Positions 1-11,599 of a stretch of DNA of 64,000 bases are shown here, one piece after another. Every line of letters begins with the position of its first letter. Positions within the stretch are counted from its first letter, which is position 1. This DNA comes from Ulota crispa (taxonomy: Eukaryota; Streptophyta; Bryopsida; Orthotrichales; Orthotrichaceae), in NCBI GenBank assembly GCA_963920765.1, contig OY987249.1, positions 15,686,817 through 15,750,816 on the forward strand, read 5' to 3'. A program made the translations under genes and the position numbers. The notes beneath the pieces were generated by a model. That model ran no database searches. It saw only the letters and a program-made list of their open reading frames with translations, and was not told the origin of the DNA.

Positions 1-1000
1 TCCCAAAAGAGTATGCCATATTCAACAACGTCCACCAATTCCTTTTTGGCTCTAAACTACTTTTTAGAACTGAATAGCAAATCAACTCCCACAATTGACT
101 TGTACATTTGAGGTAGATTGATGGTAGATTTGTAGTATCATGGGTACTTCCTACCTGCGGTTTGGAGTAGATTCACTATTCTCTTCCATACCGCTTCTTG
201 ATACACTCCATATTTTAATACAATTTCCTTGCATTTTTTATGATAATAAAATTGAGTGCAATTTCCCTCACATGATTTTTTTTGTTACATATAGAGCTTT
301 TCTTTATTTGGTATGGATATCAATCAGGGTTGCTAGAACATGAGCTTGTGAGATTACGAGCTTATGAGCAGCAAATAATTTTATGCAAATTTTCTATTAT
401 AATACCTATGATTGTGGGGTTTATAGATCAAACTTAGAATAATGATTAGATCAAATTGCACAAGAATTTGAAAATTATGAAGCAAAGATTGAAATTTGTA
501 GATTCTTGTTCTAAAGTAGCTCAAAACCAATATGAATTTAATGGGAATGAATAATCATGTAAGTGCAAGGAGATTGAATGTAGCCATAAAATAATCAAAT
601 CTATATAATAGGAATCAATACAAAATGGACACCTCAATAAAAATGTGAGTACCACAAATTTAGGTCATAATCAACTGATTGGATGAGCAAAATCTTGTCA
701 TTTATAAATTCGAAGACACTTAGAATATAATTATCATGACAAACTTTTAGTTTGGTAGAACCAAATCTCTTATGTGTTTTGACCATCTTCTTTACATACA
801 ATGGCATTGAAGAAGACTTCTTTGGATCAACTCAAATGTCTTTAACCATCTTGGTTGTAAGTTGTAACTTCAATCTTTGTTACTAATCCAAAAAGGCTAT
901 CATAAAAACTTACAAATAATTCAATTTAATGAAACCAAAAAAGTATAAAGTATACGTAAATGCAATATAATAAAAACTTATTTATAAGGTTTAGTTTTGT
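1..1000. other. AT-rich intergenic DNA, no recognised feature
   Basis: I see no coding signal, tandem repeat or paired terminal repeat here. Short open frames exist on both strands but lack splice context and amino-acid composition typical of proteins. Confidence 0.5.
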
Positions 1001-1013
1001 GTGTAAACTTTTG

Positions 1014-2344
1014 AGGTGTAAAAACCGAAGCATCTAAATTTAGTGTAGCCAGAGTAGCAAGAGGTGCCTCCATATCTATTATGTTCGTCAAAGTTCAAAT
1101 TTTAGGTTTGAGCAAGGCAATGAAAATATCATTATCTTCCACAAACGCCAAAATATGGTGACCTGTGCTACAATAAGCAATAATTTCTGCATTTACAAAC
1201 AAAAAAAAAACACATAAATGATCAATACAACTAAAATGCTAAATCATCAGCATAGAACATAAAATATGAAATATCATTCTAATTAATTGTAGCTGTGCAG
1301 ATTAAAATAACATTCTTTTGAGTTAACGCGGCTTCAACGAAAAGCTTGAAAAATCATGAATCTTTTCTTTGAAGTCTTTCTCAAGATAGGAAGCCATTCA
1401 TGACTAAACTGTTTTTCCTCATGAGATTCATTAGGACGTCGTCTTGCCCAATGTTTAAATTCATCTTTTCCATTTTTGCTTTACAGCTAAACAAAAGTTG
1501 GACTTGTAATTTTCACCCAAATTCTATACTAACAGTGTGATAACAAATTTAACTTCTAGTCTAAATAAAATTTCATTCTTAATAAAAATTAGTATAAATA
1601 TACAAAATGAAATAGTAAGACAAATCAAAGCACAAAATATGCCAAGAAACTTATTGTGCAAAAGAAATTTAGAAACGAAGTCAAATGAGGTGTTTTCATT
1701 CCCAACCACTCTTTTGACTACATAGGATAAATTTCATAAAGTCACGCAATACTAGATTTGGAATCACTAAAATAAGAGTGTATCACAACGATGGCGTCAC
1801 GGTTTTAAAAATGTTTTTCCACGAAAACAAAAGCTGCTCAAAGTACTCTGTATTTTTTATTAGAGTTCTGATAAGGAATCTAAAATGATTGTGAAGAGAT
1901 TTCTATAACCGGCAAGTTTTTCCGGCAATCTTCTAAGACAAGATCCACTGCCCCTTTTTGTTGACATTCTTGAAATAGTATCGCTCTTTACCACTTTAGA
2001 ATTACAACATACAATCACAAAATTGGATAAAGCTATTAAAAAATAAATGCAAGAAAAAACAAGATATACATATACATGTAAATCACAATCATTTACCTAA
2101 AGAGTAGATAAACTTATTAGGATACCTACTTCAAGAAGTCTAGCATTTTAGTGTACAAATAAGGGTCTTTCTTCTCCTTGACATCCACAATCAATGTGAA
2201 AGAAAGATTGAAAATTAAATCTTTTGTGTTCATGTCATCATCCTCTTCAAAAGAAATAGCTTTAGCTTTTTGAAAAATGTCATCTTTTGTCAATTGACTT
2301 AAAGCGGTCTTCTTCATCAGTCCTTTACAAGAGACGCCTTGCAT
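1014..2344 (-). other. possible decayed coding relic
   Basis: Three minus-strand patches have protein-like composition. One is 2126-2344, a frame rich in Asp, Glu and Lys. A second is roughly 1340-1480, with a short run reading HEWLPILRKT. The third is roughly 1070-1190; it follows a TGCAG acceptor and ends LLKPKI-stop. They could be remnants of a spliced gene or a transposon protein. I could not join them with valid donors, and the first ends in a stop with no GT donor before it. No family is recognised. Chance open frames remain quite possible. Confidence 0.2.
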
Positions 2345-2748
2345 ATGTGAGCCATGCTCTACAGATTTCAGCTATTCCATCACTCTCCCACGTACTGTAA
2401 AAAGAAGGAGAAACGAAGAGCCCGTTGGAAGGCAGCAGCAAAGAAGGGGTCATTGAGGCCCGGTTCAGACTAGCGACTGGCCGAATTATTTTGAAATGTG
2501 ATTGGTTGAAATTTAGTTTTTGATTGCTACAGGGTTCAAATTGAGGCTTTGTCCGGTACTTTTACATTCATCTTCACCAATCAATATAGCCACATCAGAA
2601 GCCAAGATAGTGAAATTTTGGGGCTTGCTCCAAGAGTGGTACCAAACTTATCCAGCAAAGGCACACTCTTGGATGACACACACGTACATGGGAAAGTTCT
2701 ATCGGGCAAAACATTGGAAGGGTACTGATTTCCATGTCTTGGCCGGTC

Positions 2749-3338
2749 ACTACACTAATAATGGTATTTAGTGTTGGCAACACTAATTACAAACCCTAAC
2801 ACTAAATGTCAACAATCCCCTTTAATGTTACCAACACTAAATGTCAACCTATACACTATTTGTCAACTATTGTAATGTTTGGGAGTAACTTTTTTTACAA
2901 GTTTACATTTAGTGTTAGAAATTGGTTCATTTTTAATCCAAAAAAATCCCAAAAATCCAAAAACATCTAAAATTATCCAAAATTACCCAAAATTACCCAA
3001 AATTACCCAAAAATATCCAAAATTTCAAATTTTTGAAAAAATAAAAAATAAAAAAATGTTATAATTTCTTTAAAAATGTCATGACTTTGTTTTCCTAAAA
3101 AAAGTTAAATTTTTTATTTAATTTTATAATCTAATGTTTCCAAAGTTCCCAATGAAGTTCCCAAAGTTCCCACATGACGTTCCCTATGTTCCCATACTTT
3201 GGAGGAGGCAACAAAGAGTGGTGTGCACAAAAAGAAGGCAACTCTAGATGCAAACTAGTTGAGATTTAGAGTGAGTGAAGTTAAAGTGCACGTAACACTA
3301 TTAGTACCATAACACTAAATACCATTATCAGTGTAGTT
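2749..3338. mobile_element. MITE with about 27-bp terminal inverted repeats
   Basis: The left end begins ACTACACTAATAATGG. The right end, read in reverse, begins ACTACACTGATAATGG. The match continues through GTATTTAGTGTT on both sides. The interior has repeated AACACTAAATGTCAAC motifs near the left end and no coding capacity. A clean target duplication is not evident, so the superfamily is open. The ends resemble CACTA termini but lack a symmetric CACTA start. Confidence 0.6.
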
Positions 3339-3520
3339 TGAGCCAAGTTTGAGACACCATATGCACAAATCATAAAAGGATCCAAGTATTTGGGGAAGAT
3401 GGGATTCACAGCCATTGCTAGGTAAGGTAGAAGCCACCCAAATGTGACACTTACCTTAGATGTGGTAATCTAGAGGGTCTTTTGAGAATGTAATGGCATG
3501 TGCTTGTTAGGAAATAACAC

Positions 3521-3766
3521 AATATTTGTTAATTTGGGAAAAATGGTACATTTTGGGACTTTCAGAAGTTTGAGGTGATCACCTCAAATTGAGTTTAGTG
3601 TTTTTTTTTTGTACATGTGCCCTCACTTGAGAGGAGGGATTTGCAAGGGAAGAAATCTTAGTGGTTCAAACTAAATCTGATACCTTTAAATCTGGTTTAA
3701 AGTAACTTTTTGGGTGTGAGGGGAAAACAAATTGGGACCCCAATTTTTCCCAAATTAACGAATATT
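3521..3766. mobile_element. short DNA element, family E (copy 1)
   Basis: The element is bounded by AATATTTGTTAATTTGGG and its near-perfect inverted partner CCCAAATTAACGAATATT. Inside each end is a run of A or T and the phrase ACATTTTGGGAC or similar. Interior sequence is shared, in reverse, with the copy at 44801-45059. No coding capacity is seen. This is one of at least seven copies in the window. Confidence 0.6.
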
Positions 3767-4604
3767 AAGTTAGATGGGTACAATTTCAAGAAAAATTGTT
3801 TTTGAAATTTTCTGAGATGGTATGAATAAATTATGAATTGTTGAAGGTAACTCCCTAGATTCACCTATTGTGGACACTAGACCCCTAAAAAAGCGATAAT
3901 AATAAAACCATGTCATGACAACAAAAAGAGCATGTCACACCCAATCAAAAAATGCCACCTACACAATTTTTATTCCCTTGAGTCAACTTGCATGTTTGAT
4001 TTGGGTGCATGTGTCTCTTGTTTGGGTGCAAATCTGTTTACTTTAGGTCTAATTTTAGATGTCAAATTTATTTTAGATGTTGAATTAATTTTAAAGATCA
4101 GATTAATTTTAGATATCAGAGAACTGCTGGTGTTGCAATTGGGTGCTCCTACCTTACGACATAAATAGGCAAAGCTTTGCACAGGTCGATGGCGGCCTTG
4201 GGTTATTGTTCATAGCAACAAACCTACGCCGAGTACAGAGTACGTGGCTCTAGAGTGTACTATTGCTGACAAAAGCAAATTAAAGCTTCCTTGTGGTCCA
4301 CTCATATTTCTTACATCCGATGAGCATGCTAAACAGTGATGACTTGAAACTGTATACTGCGCAGACTTGCTTATAGACTCGGGATGGAAAAGCTTAAACT
4401 TCTTCACAAACAATAGTACAAGTAAATATCTGCCCCCAGGTGTTCTAAGGTAGGTCAATTACATCTCCTTTCATGGCACCAAACAAAAGCAAGGTCTCTG
4501 AAACATATTTTCTTTGTCTTGTAATAAGCGGCCCATGTAAAATTGTTTTCTTTTTTGTGATTTGGCATAGGTTGTCTGGAGGTTATTATTACTTTGACCT
4601 TTGT

Positions 4605-4796
4605 TGTTGGGCGTTGTCCAATTGTATCCTCCTTTATGGTTTTAGACTAAATCAAAGTTTCTAAATCCAAATGTGAATTCAAATTTTCCAAATTCAACTT
4701 GTTGATGACTTGATGGTGAAAATCTAAAACTTATCTCCCCTCCACCTGGTGTACATATAACAAACCCCAAGTGTGTGTATATCAATTCCCTTACTA
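4605..4796. mobile_element. half copy of hairpin element family C
   Basis: This matches the right arms of the two hairpin elements at 19172-19585 and 28970-29901. All share a run of CTCCTTTATGG, TAGACTAAATCAA, then a Leu-poor AT stretch and a GTGTG-containing end. Only one arm is recognisable, so this is a truncated copy. Confidence 0.5.
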
Positions 4797-5148
4797 GAAG
4801 CAACATGAATTTGAGACACTAAGCCGCAAGACTATTATCTATTAAGGTCCAACTTTTGGGAATCTAAGGTTCCAAGGTAATTAGAATGCAAATGGTTTGA
4901 GCCAATATTTGTAGAGAGCCAGCGTTTAGTATATGGCAATTGCTAGAAAAAGGGTAAACAAAGGCTGCAATTTGAAACTATTTAACAATAAACAGGTCTG
5001 ATTTCTCAAATTTAATTAGTACAATACATTATAGTAAAAAATAGGAAATCTGTAGTGCATGCTTGTGAAAACTTGGTTGAAAAAAGGAAACACCTGATTG
5101 TAGAGAGTGGAGTTCACATTTCTCCCCAAATATTGCTTTGAATACCAT

Positions 5149-5388
5149 ATTAGGTAAATTGGGAAAAACAGAGGTATCATTTTGTATTCTACCTTAATCT
5201 TACATACAATAAATGTAAGCATAGCTATAGCTCAAAGTTAAAAATTATTTGAAATTCTTGTAGGCAATCACTGAGACTTCCATATTGTACAAGAAATTGC
5301 ATGCTTCTTTTTTTGTAATATGCTGAATTTTTCATGACAGAAATAGTGAAAGTCCCAGAATGTAACCTTATTCCCAATTTACCTAATA
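5149..5388. mobile_element. short DNA element, family E (copy 2)
   Basis: Ends are ATTAGGTAAATTGGGAA and its inverted partner TTCCCAATTTACCTAAT. The segment after the left end, GAGGTATCATTTTGTA, matches the copy at 44801-45059. Confidence 0.55.
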
Positions 5389-5639
5389 GGGTTTCTTTTA
5401 ACATTTCCACAAAATGTGGAACCCTCCTTTGAGTATTTTGCAAATGCTTGATAAACTAAAAGTTGGTTGGATTAGGCACCAGATTTTGGATGAAATATGC
5501 ATGTTGGACATTACACATTTCCACTCAAAGACATTGTTAAACAATCTTAAAAACTATTATTTCACTTGCTTTTTGTGGTTTGTCTTCTTATGTTAAGTTC
5601 AAAATCCAAATGAAATCAGGTAAAGCAGGCGTGTGTTTT

Positions 5640-6360
5640 TAGAATGTTTGGTTTTACGACATTTGGCAATGATTTATTGCCTTGCAAGGCTTGTGAACTG
5701 GTGGCAACTCTTTTGGTATGCTTGTGACAGAAATTGGATGAGGCTTGAGTGCTCAACGCCTTACAAATAGGGTTGTTTATGTGATACATATTAGTGCATG
5801 GAGCCAAAAAAAATGGCCTCAATAGTCTTAGAGGAACCCACTGCTCAGTGGGCCCATGCACTAGCTTGTAGTGCAAAAAGCAACCTTGTTTGCAAAGCAT
5901 CTTCTTTGGACCCTTTGGTATAAGGATATTTTTGGGGTTTTTCGTTATTTGAGCAAGACTTGCTCAAAAAGACGTGGAGCAAAGAATGCTATTTTGTGGA
6001 CGTAAAACAATGAGCCTTTGAGAGGTGAGCCAAGATTTGGTGAGCAAGAATCAATTTTGAGCTCAAAATCAATAAAAGACCTAAAAAGGGAGCCTGTCTT
6101 TTGAAAACAAAAGTTCAAAATGAGTGATTAAAGGGCCCTAGGCCCCTATGTACACGGTTATAGGTGAAATTGAGTATTTTGACAAAAATCTAGGCTTGCT
6201 ACTCACAATAAAGCATTCCCTGACATGGAGCTAAGGAAAAAGTGGATGGAAACATTCATATGTGCACATTCATTAATAAAACTAGTTAATATTAGTAACT
6301 ACCATCTACTTTTTGGCACACTTGCTATTTCTTTGAATGGTATTTGACAATCACATTAGA
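5640..6360. repeat. dispersed repeat G (copy 1)
   Basis: Several blocks in order match 28640-28960. They include a GTGAGGCTCAAG-like block, GAGCAAGACTTGCTCAAAAA, a CATATGTGCACATTCA block and a final TTTGACAATCACAT block. Spacing and base identity have drifted, so both look like old copies of one unidentified repeat. No open frame spans the region. Confidence 0.45.
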
Positions 6361-6921
6361 AAAAGTATGAACCCTCCACAAGGCCCTTAAGAATGGTCTC
6401 TCTTAACATTTATTGGGCTTAAACTTGGTACATTAAAAGCGTGTGTGAAGTGTCTCTACCTTGTATGACATTTCTATTGTACATCACAAAAACTATGAAT
6501 GGGAAATGGCAATCTAGTACTATGTCACAATTTCTTAATTATTCTCCTACTATTGTACACAATCATAACTAATGTTACCCTCACAAGTACTAGGTTGAAG
6601 ATTTTAATATAGAGAAAAAGGACCATGGTAATATGTACATGTAACTGTGACACCCAATGAAAATTGGACATGCCAATGTGAGCCATGATTGTACTCAAAG
6701 GCATAGTAGGGTGTAAGGAATTTATTTTATCCCAAAGTACAAATTAAAACAATTAAGGAGACCCCTTGAGAGGGGTTCTTAGGGGCCTTGCGGAGGGCTC
6801 ATATTTTTTCTAATGCATCTGACCATTTTATTTGCTTTTCCACCCAATTTTGTGAGAATCGAGGTTGTTGGAGTCAAACAAGATTACAGTTGGGCATAAC
6901 TATACCAAGACAATATAACAC

Positions 6922-7320
6922 AATATTCATTAAATTGGGAAAAAACGGACATTTTGGGAATTCTCGCCCTTTTTTGTCAGGTGTGCACTTGACTATTATC
7001 CAATGAAATGAGATATATATCTTCCAAAAATACACTCTTTATTACCCAAGAAGCCAAGAATCTTCAAGAAATATGCTCTTTATTACCCAAAAAGCTAAAA
7101 ATCTTCCAAAAATACGCTCTTTATTATCAAAAAGTCAAGAACAAGACCTATTTGTTCCACAAAATAACAATATTTCTGAAATTTTGGACACAAAGTTCAT
7201 TAACTACGTGTAAGTTGACCTCCTTAAACATTTAAGTTGACCTCCTTAAACGTTTCAATTAACCTGAGAGGTTTTAGGTGAAATACAGTTTTGGAATTTT
7301 TTTCCCAATTTAATGAATAT
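6922..7320. mobile_element. short DNA element, family E (copy 3), with internal tandem repeat
   Basis: Left end AATATTCATTAAATTGGG and right end CCCAATTTAATGAATAT are inverted partners. Inside, 7012-7140 holds about three tandem copies of a 46-bp unit containing CTCTTTATTA and AATCTTC. The unit is probably an expansion that made this copy longer than the 240-bp norm. Confidence 0.55.
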
Positions 7321-7499
7321 CGTGTCATATCTAGCACACCTATGAAAATGCATATCCTGACCTCCAAGACAACGGCTCAACCGTTTGGCATCAAATCTCA
7401 CAACACCTTGGGCCGAGTGGGTCACTAAAAGAGTGAAGGCTCTTGAGCAATTTGTACCAACATGTGATGGCTAAACCGAGTCATCCAAAATCAGAGACC

Positions 7500-7740
7500 C
7501 CCACACCAAATATTGTATGTAAGTTGCCTTAACAATGAGATGTGATTCACCATATTTGGTAAAGTTATCTAGTGACTCATTGCTTGGCTACTTGGAAGCG
7601 CATGTAACTCTCTATATACTACACTAAATATTGCATGTAGGCTGTATTGATGACAATTAGGTTGCTTTATCGAAGAAAGTTACCTCATGACTCAATATTT
7701 GGTCACTTGAAAGCGCATGTAACTTTGTAGATTAGTGTAT
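7500..7740. repeat. two degenerate tandem copies of a ~125-bp unit
   Basis: The phrases AAATATTG(T/C)ATGTA and TGGAAGCGCATGTAACT recur in the same order about 125 bp apart. No coding or regulatory role is evident. Confidence 0.5.
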
Positions 7741-8177
7741 TTCATATGGGTTATGACAAGACACTGCTAATTTGTTTTTGCACAACATCACTATTGTTGA
7801 TGGGACATTCCAAAAAAAAATTCTACAATAACTTTTGATGAAAATCACTATGGTATCAAAAATTATTTATATGATGTAAAATGATAAGAAATTAGTGTGG
7901 GACAACGTAAATGCAATATTTTATGTAGGCAATATTTTATGCAGGTAGAAAGTGGCAACATTGTGAGCTTGCAATCAGCGTTCACAAATATGGCTAAAAT
8001 TTGAAAATGTCACACCAAGATTATTCTACTACTACAAAAAACGTGGATAGTACAATAAAAGAATTGAGTTTCTACAATAGCATGTTTAGCAGTGCTTCAT
8101 TTAGTCACTGGAGTTGTTGTACAAAACTCATATTTGGTGTCATTGCATGCCATAGCGCAATAGCCTTGCCAAACTTA

Positions 8178-8554
8178 GAGCATCTCCACTAGACCCACAA
8201 TATATCATATATCACAAGTAAATGCCATACTTCTTGTGTAACTTCCCCCATCTGTACAACTAGGTAAAATAGTGTGCCACCAATAACAAGCCTTCCTATT
8301 TGAAAATAAAAGTATATTTGAAAATAAAAGTAAATAGATGCTCCATCATTGCTTGCTCAACTTATTCATTGATCATGAAAAAAAAAATGTTCGCAAGCGT
8401 TGCCGTGCACACAAGAAAAACGCAGACTTTGCAATGCAAGGACGAATCTTTCTGGCGGGTCCGAGCATTAACTGGCTCCTTTTCATCCCACTGCCTCCTT
8501 TTTCATCCAAAACTGGGGCTGACACTGTGTTTCGTCGTACAGGTGGACATGCTC
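8178..8554. mobile_element. Harbinger/Tourist-type MITE, TSD TTA
   Basis: The left end is GAGCATCTCCACTAG and the right end reads GGTGGACATGCTC. Both are flanked by TTA (8175-8177 and 8555-8557). The GAGCATCTCCA terminus and TTA duplication are typical of PIF/Harbinger MITEs in plants. It has no transposase. Confidence 0.7.
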
Positions 8555-8657
8555 TTATTCCACTTGCATTCCAGCAGAGTACGGGGGCTATAAGTTAGCA
8601 CCCAGTTGCCACGACGAGGAACAGACCACGGACAGCTCCCCAGTTTCCACTCATCAT

Positions 8658-8700
8658 GCAGTTGTTTATCACTGTTGATGTTTTGGAGGAACGCATCTCA
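8658..8700 (+). other. possible small first exon
   Basis: An ATG at 8658 opens a 15-codon frame beginning MQLFITVDV and running straight into a GTAAGC donor-like site. The flanking sequence is richer in GC than its surroundings. No downstream exon could be joined, so this is only a hint of a lost or unannotated transcript. Confidence 0.15.
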
Positions 8701-8891
8701 GTAAGCTTAGCAGCTCTCTCGTTGAGCTACGACGCTCGTTGGCATTCCCTGCGGCTCAAGTGTTCGGAAGAGTGCTTCTGATTCGATCTTCTAGCTCTCT
8801 GCTTTTTACCGGGCCATTCTGAACAGCGGCGCACAAGCGTCTCTGCGTGTCCTTCGTGCCTTTTGGGATACGCCTGCATGCTGTTGTAGGG

Positions 8892-10320
8892 ATTTCACTA
8901 AAACTCACGCTTGTCTTTAACCCCTAAAGGACCATGGCCTTTATTTTGTCAAAAGACATTCAAAACTGTCACCTCTATGGCAAAGAGTAAAAAAGTTTGA
9001 AAATTAAGCATTTTGCATATTTGACCATAGGATCTTGTACTAAACTACTATAAGAATGTGTTGTACAAAACTCAATAACTTTAACCACACAGATTGGAAG
9101 ATATGTGCATTTAAAGTGTAAAAAAGAACTTTTTTTGCACCTTGCTTGACTAGATTTTTTATTTTTGAACATTTTTAACTTAAAATTTTTGCACCATAGA
9201 GTTTGGAATTCTATTTTTGCATGGTGGGAAGTTGAGTTGGGAATCTTGGGAAATTTTTTTAAAAGAAAAACCTAATTTTCATTCTTTAAAAAAACATTAG
9301 GTAGAAGAAGGTATGAGATTGAACAAAAACTTAAATTGTTAACAACCCTGTACTGAAATTGACATGCAATAATCCCAATGGTGGTATTGTTCTAGAAAGC
9401 AAACTTCACCTTCTCCAACAATTCTTTTTGAAAAAATGTTAGACCTACATTCAAAAATGAAGTTTACAAGTTATTTTTTCAAGAAGATGCTTGAGTTGCC
9501 CAACAAACAAGATTGTCCATAACTTTCTCATAACTAGTCCAAATGGAATGAATCAAAGCTTCAAATGTAGACAAAGATATAATTTATAAGAAAAGAAAAT
9601 TAATTTATTTTTTCAAGTTTTTATAAGAATTTTTTTTGCTGCCCCTAGTCCCCAAATTTGTGCTTATTTGGGCATAACTTTTGCTCCCTAGCATCAATTG
9701 GAATAAAAATTATATTCCCCAAAAGCTAATGTGTTTTTCTATCTTCAAAAAAAGTTTCAAAAAATTAAGACAAAAATTGAAACTATAGGTACCTGCCCGA
9801 AATCCCATTTGTCCCCTGAAGGAACAATGGTCCTTTAGGGGTTAATGCGAGCTCTATTCTGGGCGCTGCCTTGACACTGGGTCTCGCATTATTTCACCTT
9901 CCCTCAATTTATCAAACGTCTTTTGGACTCGGTAACACTTAGTGTTTTGAGTAAGGTTTTGCGTGTTTAGAGTTTGGTAACACTTAGTGTTTTGATTAGT
10001 GTTTTGCTAGTTTTGAAACATGCCCATCCCCATGTCGGCACACATGCGCATGCCCCCTACCCGCGGGCCCAGCCTCCCAAAAAATCATATGTGGCACTTC
10101 AGTGTTTCTCATCCACAAGTTTTGTGCCACTGAGCCTAGCGTTGAGGCGGCGCAAGAATTTGGTAGCTTAGGGTTTAGCTGCTCTTCTATTTTGTGTTTG
10201 TTGTTGTCAAATTCAAAGAAGATTATGTTAGAAAGTATTGATTTAGGTTTAGGGTTGGATTATGAGCAACTACCTTACAGTTTCTACTTGGATTAATTAC
10301 AATGCAGAGGTAAGAGAGGT
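8892..10320. repeat. arm 1 of a large inverted duplication
   Basis: 8892-8920 plus 9846-10312 is the reverse complement of 15535-16033, with roughly 93% identity over the stretch I compared by eye. The arm is moderately GC-rich and contains two GGTAACACTTAGTGTTTTGA phrases. It is interrupted here by the TTAA element at 8921-9841, which the other arm lacks. The apparent 64-codon frame in both arms has no ATG, and its differences are mostly non-synonymous, so it is not a gene. Confidence 0.75.
8921..9841. mobile_element. TTAA-target element 1 (piggyBac-like MITE)
   Basis: The ends are CCCCTAAAGGACCATGG and, inverted, CCCCTAAAGGACCATTG. TTAA stands on both sides (8917-8920 and 9842-9845). The homologous arm at about 16012-16020 has a single TTAA and no insert, which proves insertion with a 4-bp duplication. 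It is 921 bp long with no open frame beyond chance. A palindromic GGTCCTTTAGGGG terminus is preceded by a GGGATTTNGGGC motif shared by the other copies. Confidence 0.85.
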
Positions 10321-10374
10321 TGGATAAGGTATTTGTTTGTTGAAAAAATGATTAGTTGTAGCACATTGCATTAA

Positions 10375-11287
10375 CCCCTAAAGGACCAGACTCTCTTTTT
10401 TAGAAACATAGCGATTTTGGGTGGGTACCTGTGGTTGGAGCTTTTCATATTTTAGGCTAAATTTTAACAAAATGTGAGGACAAGGTTTATCTTTCATATG
10501 CACTAAATTTAATGACATTTGGAGTTATGATTAAAAAGTTATGGCCTAATATGTTGTTTTTTACGTTTGTCGGGCAGCCTGGGCAGATTTTGAGAAATCG
10601 CTTTTTTTAAAACAAATTTTTTAAATTGGTTGAGGAGATTTATGTGAATGTAGGAAGCTTTGAATTGTTCCATTTGGATCAACGAGATGAAAGTTATGAG
10701 GATTTTTAGTTTGCGGGCAATTAGGGATTCACTACTCTAAAATAAACTCTAAAGTCCTTTATTTTACTCAATTTTCATTCTTTTGGAAAAAAAACAAAAC
10801 CAAAGGATGAACATTGTTTATGACAACATTATGACCATTGGGATTGGCAATTTTCATTTCCATAATTAAATTCTTAACAATTCAGTGTTTTGATCATTCT
10901 CTTCTTCTTTTTACTTACTAATTTTTCTCCATATGTTATACAATTCCAAATGATTTGAAACTTTTTTTGACATATACTTTACTTAGGTGGAATAAAGAAT
11001 TTAGAGAAGCACCACCCACGTGACCTTTTTTTCCTTAGGAATTTCACCTTCCCAAGGGTAGCTACCTGGTTTTTCACATGACGTTTCTGAATATTCAAAC
11101 CATTTTAACTTCCAATCCACGCTACAAAAAACTCTGAATTTTTTTCCACATCTTCTAAAACTATTCTTCTACAAGATCCTACGGTTACATATGCATAAAA
11201 ATGTTTTTGTTTTCAAATTTGGTTGATGCTCTAAAAATGGCATTTTTGGAGAGTTTTTGGTGAAAACTTTGCTTGGACCTTTAGGAG
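10375..11287. mobile_element. TTAA-target element 2
   Basis: The left end is CCCCTAAAGGACC and the inverted right end is CTCCTAAAGGTCC, with TTAA at 10371-10374 and 11288-11291. It is 913 bp. The interior contains the block ATGAAAGTTATGAGG, shared with the other long copies, and no transposase. A family-B element abuts its right TTAA. Confidence 0.8.
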
Positions 11288-11290
11288 TTA

Positions 11291-11594
11291 AGGTAGGAGC
11301 ACCCATAAGCAACGCTGTCTCCGTAACCGTCAGCTCTAAAATCTTGGAATTTTTTTGGAAGTAAATAGATGTAATGACAAGGATGTACAACATGTGAACA
11401 TGAAATCTTGATAGTGGTTATGGGTACAATGGTAGTTTGCTCTTTAAAACTTCACAACTTCTTCTCCAAATAATACATTGAAAATTGCAAACTCATTATT
11501 TTTTTGTTCCTAATAGGATCCTATGATTTACTAGCTGTTTATTAATACTCATCATGTTCAACCCTTAGATTGACGCTTATGAGTGCTCATACCC
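11291..11594. mobile_element. MITE family B (copy 1), TA target
   Basis: It starts AGGTAGGAGCACCCATAAGC and ends with the decayed inverse. The interior phrases ATGTAATGACAAGGATGTAC and TTGTTCCTAATAGGATCCTA are shared with copies at 45829, 61705 and 62189. The other copies show TA duplications and a length near 315 bp, as in Tc1/mariner-type MITEs. Confidence 0.7.
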
Positions 11595-11599
11595 TACTA

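Noticed and set aside
10102..10296. 64-codon frame conserved in both arms of the inverted duplication (also 15552-15746)
   Set aside because: It starts at GTG rather than ATG. I counted about nine amino-acid-changing against three silent differences, which is what neutral drift gives.
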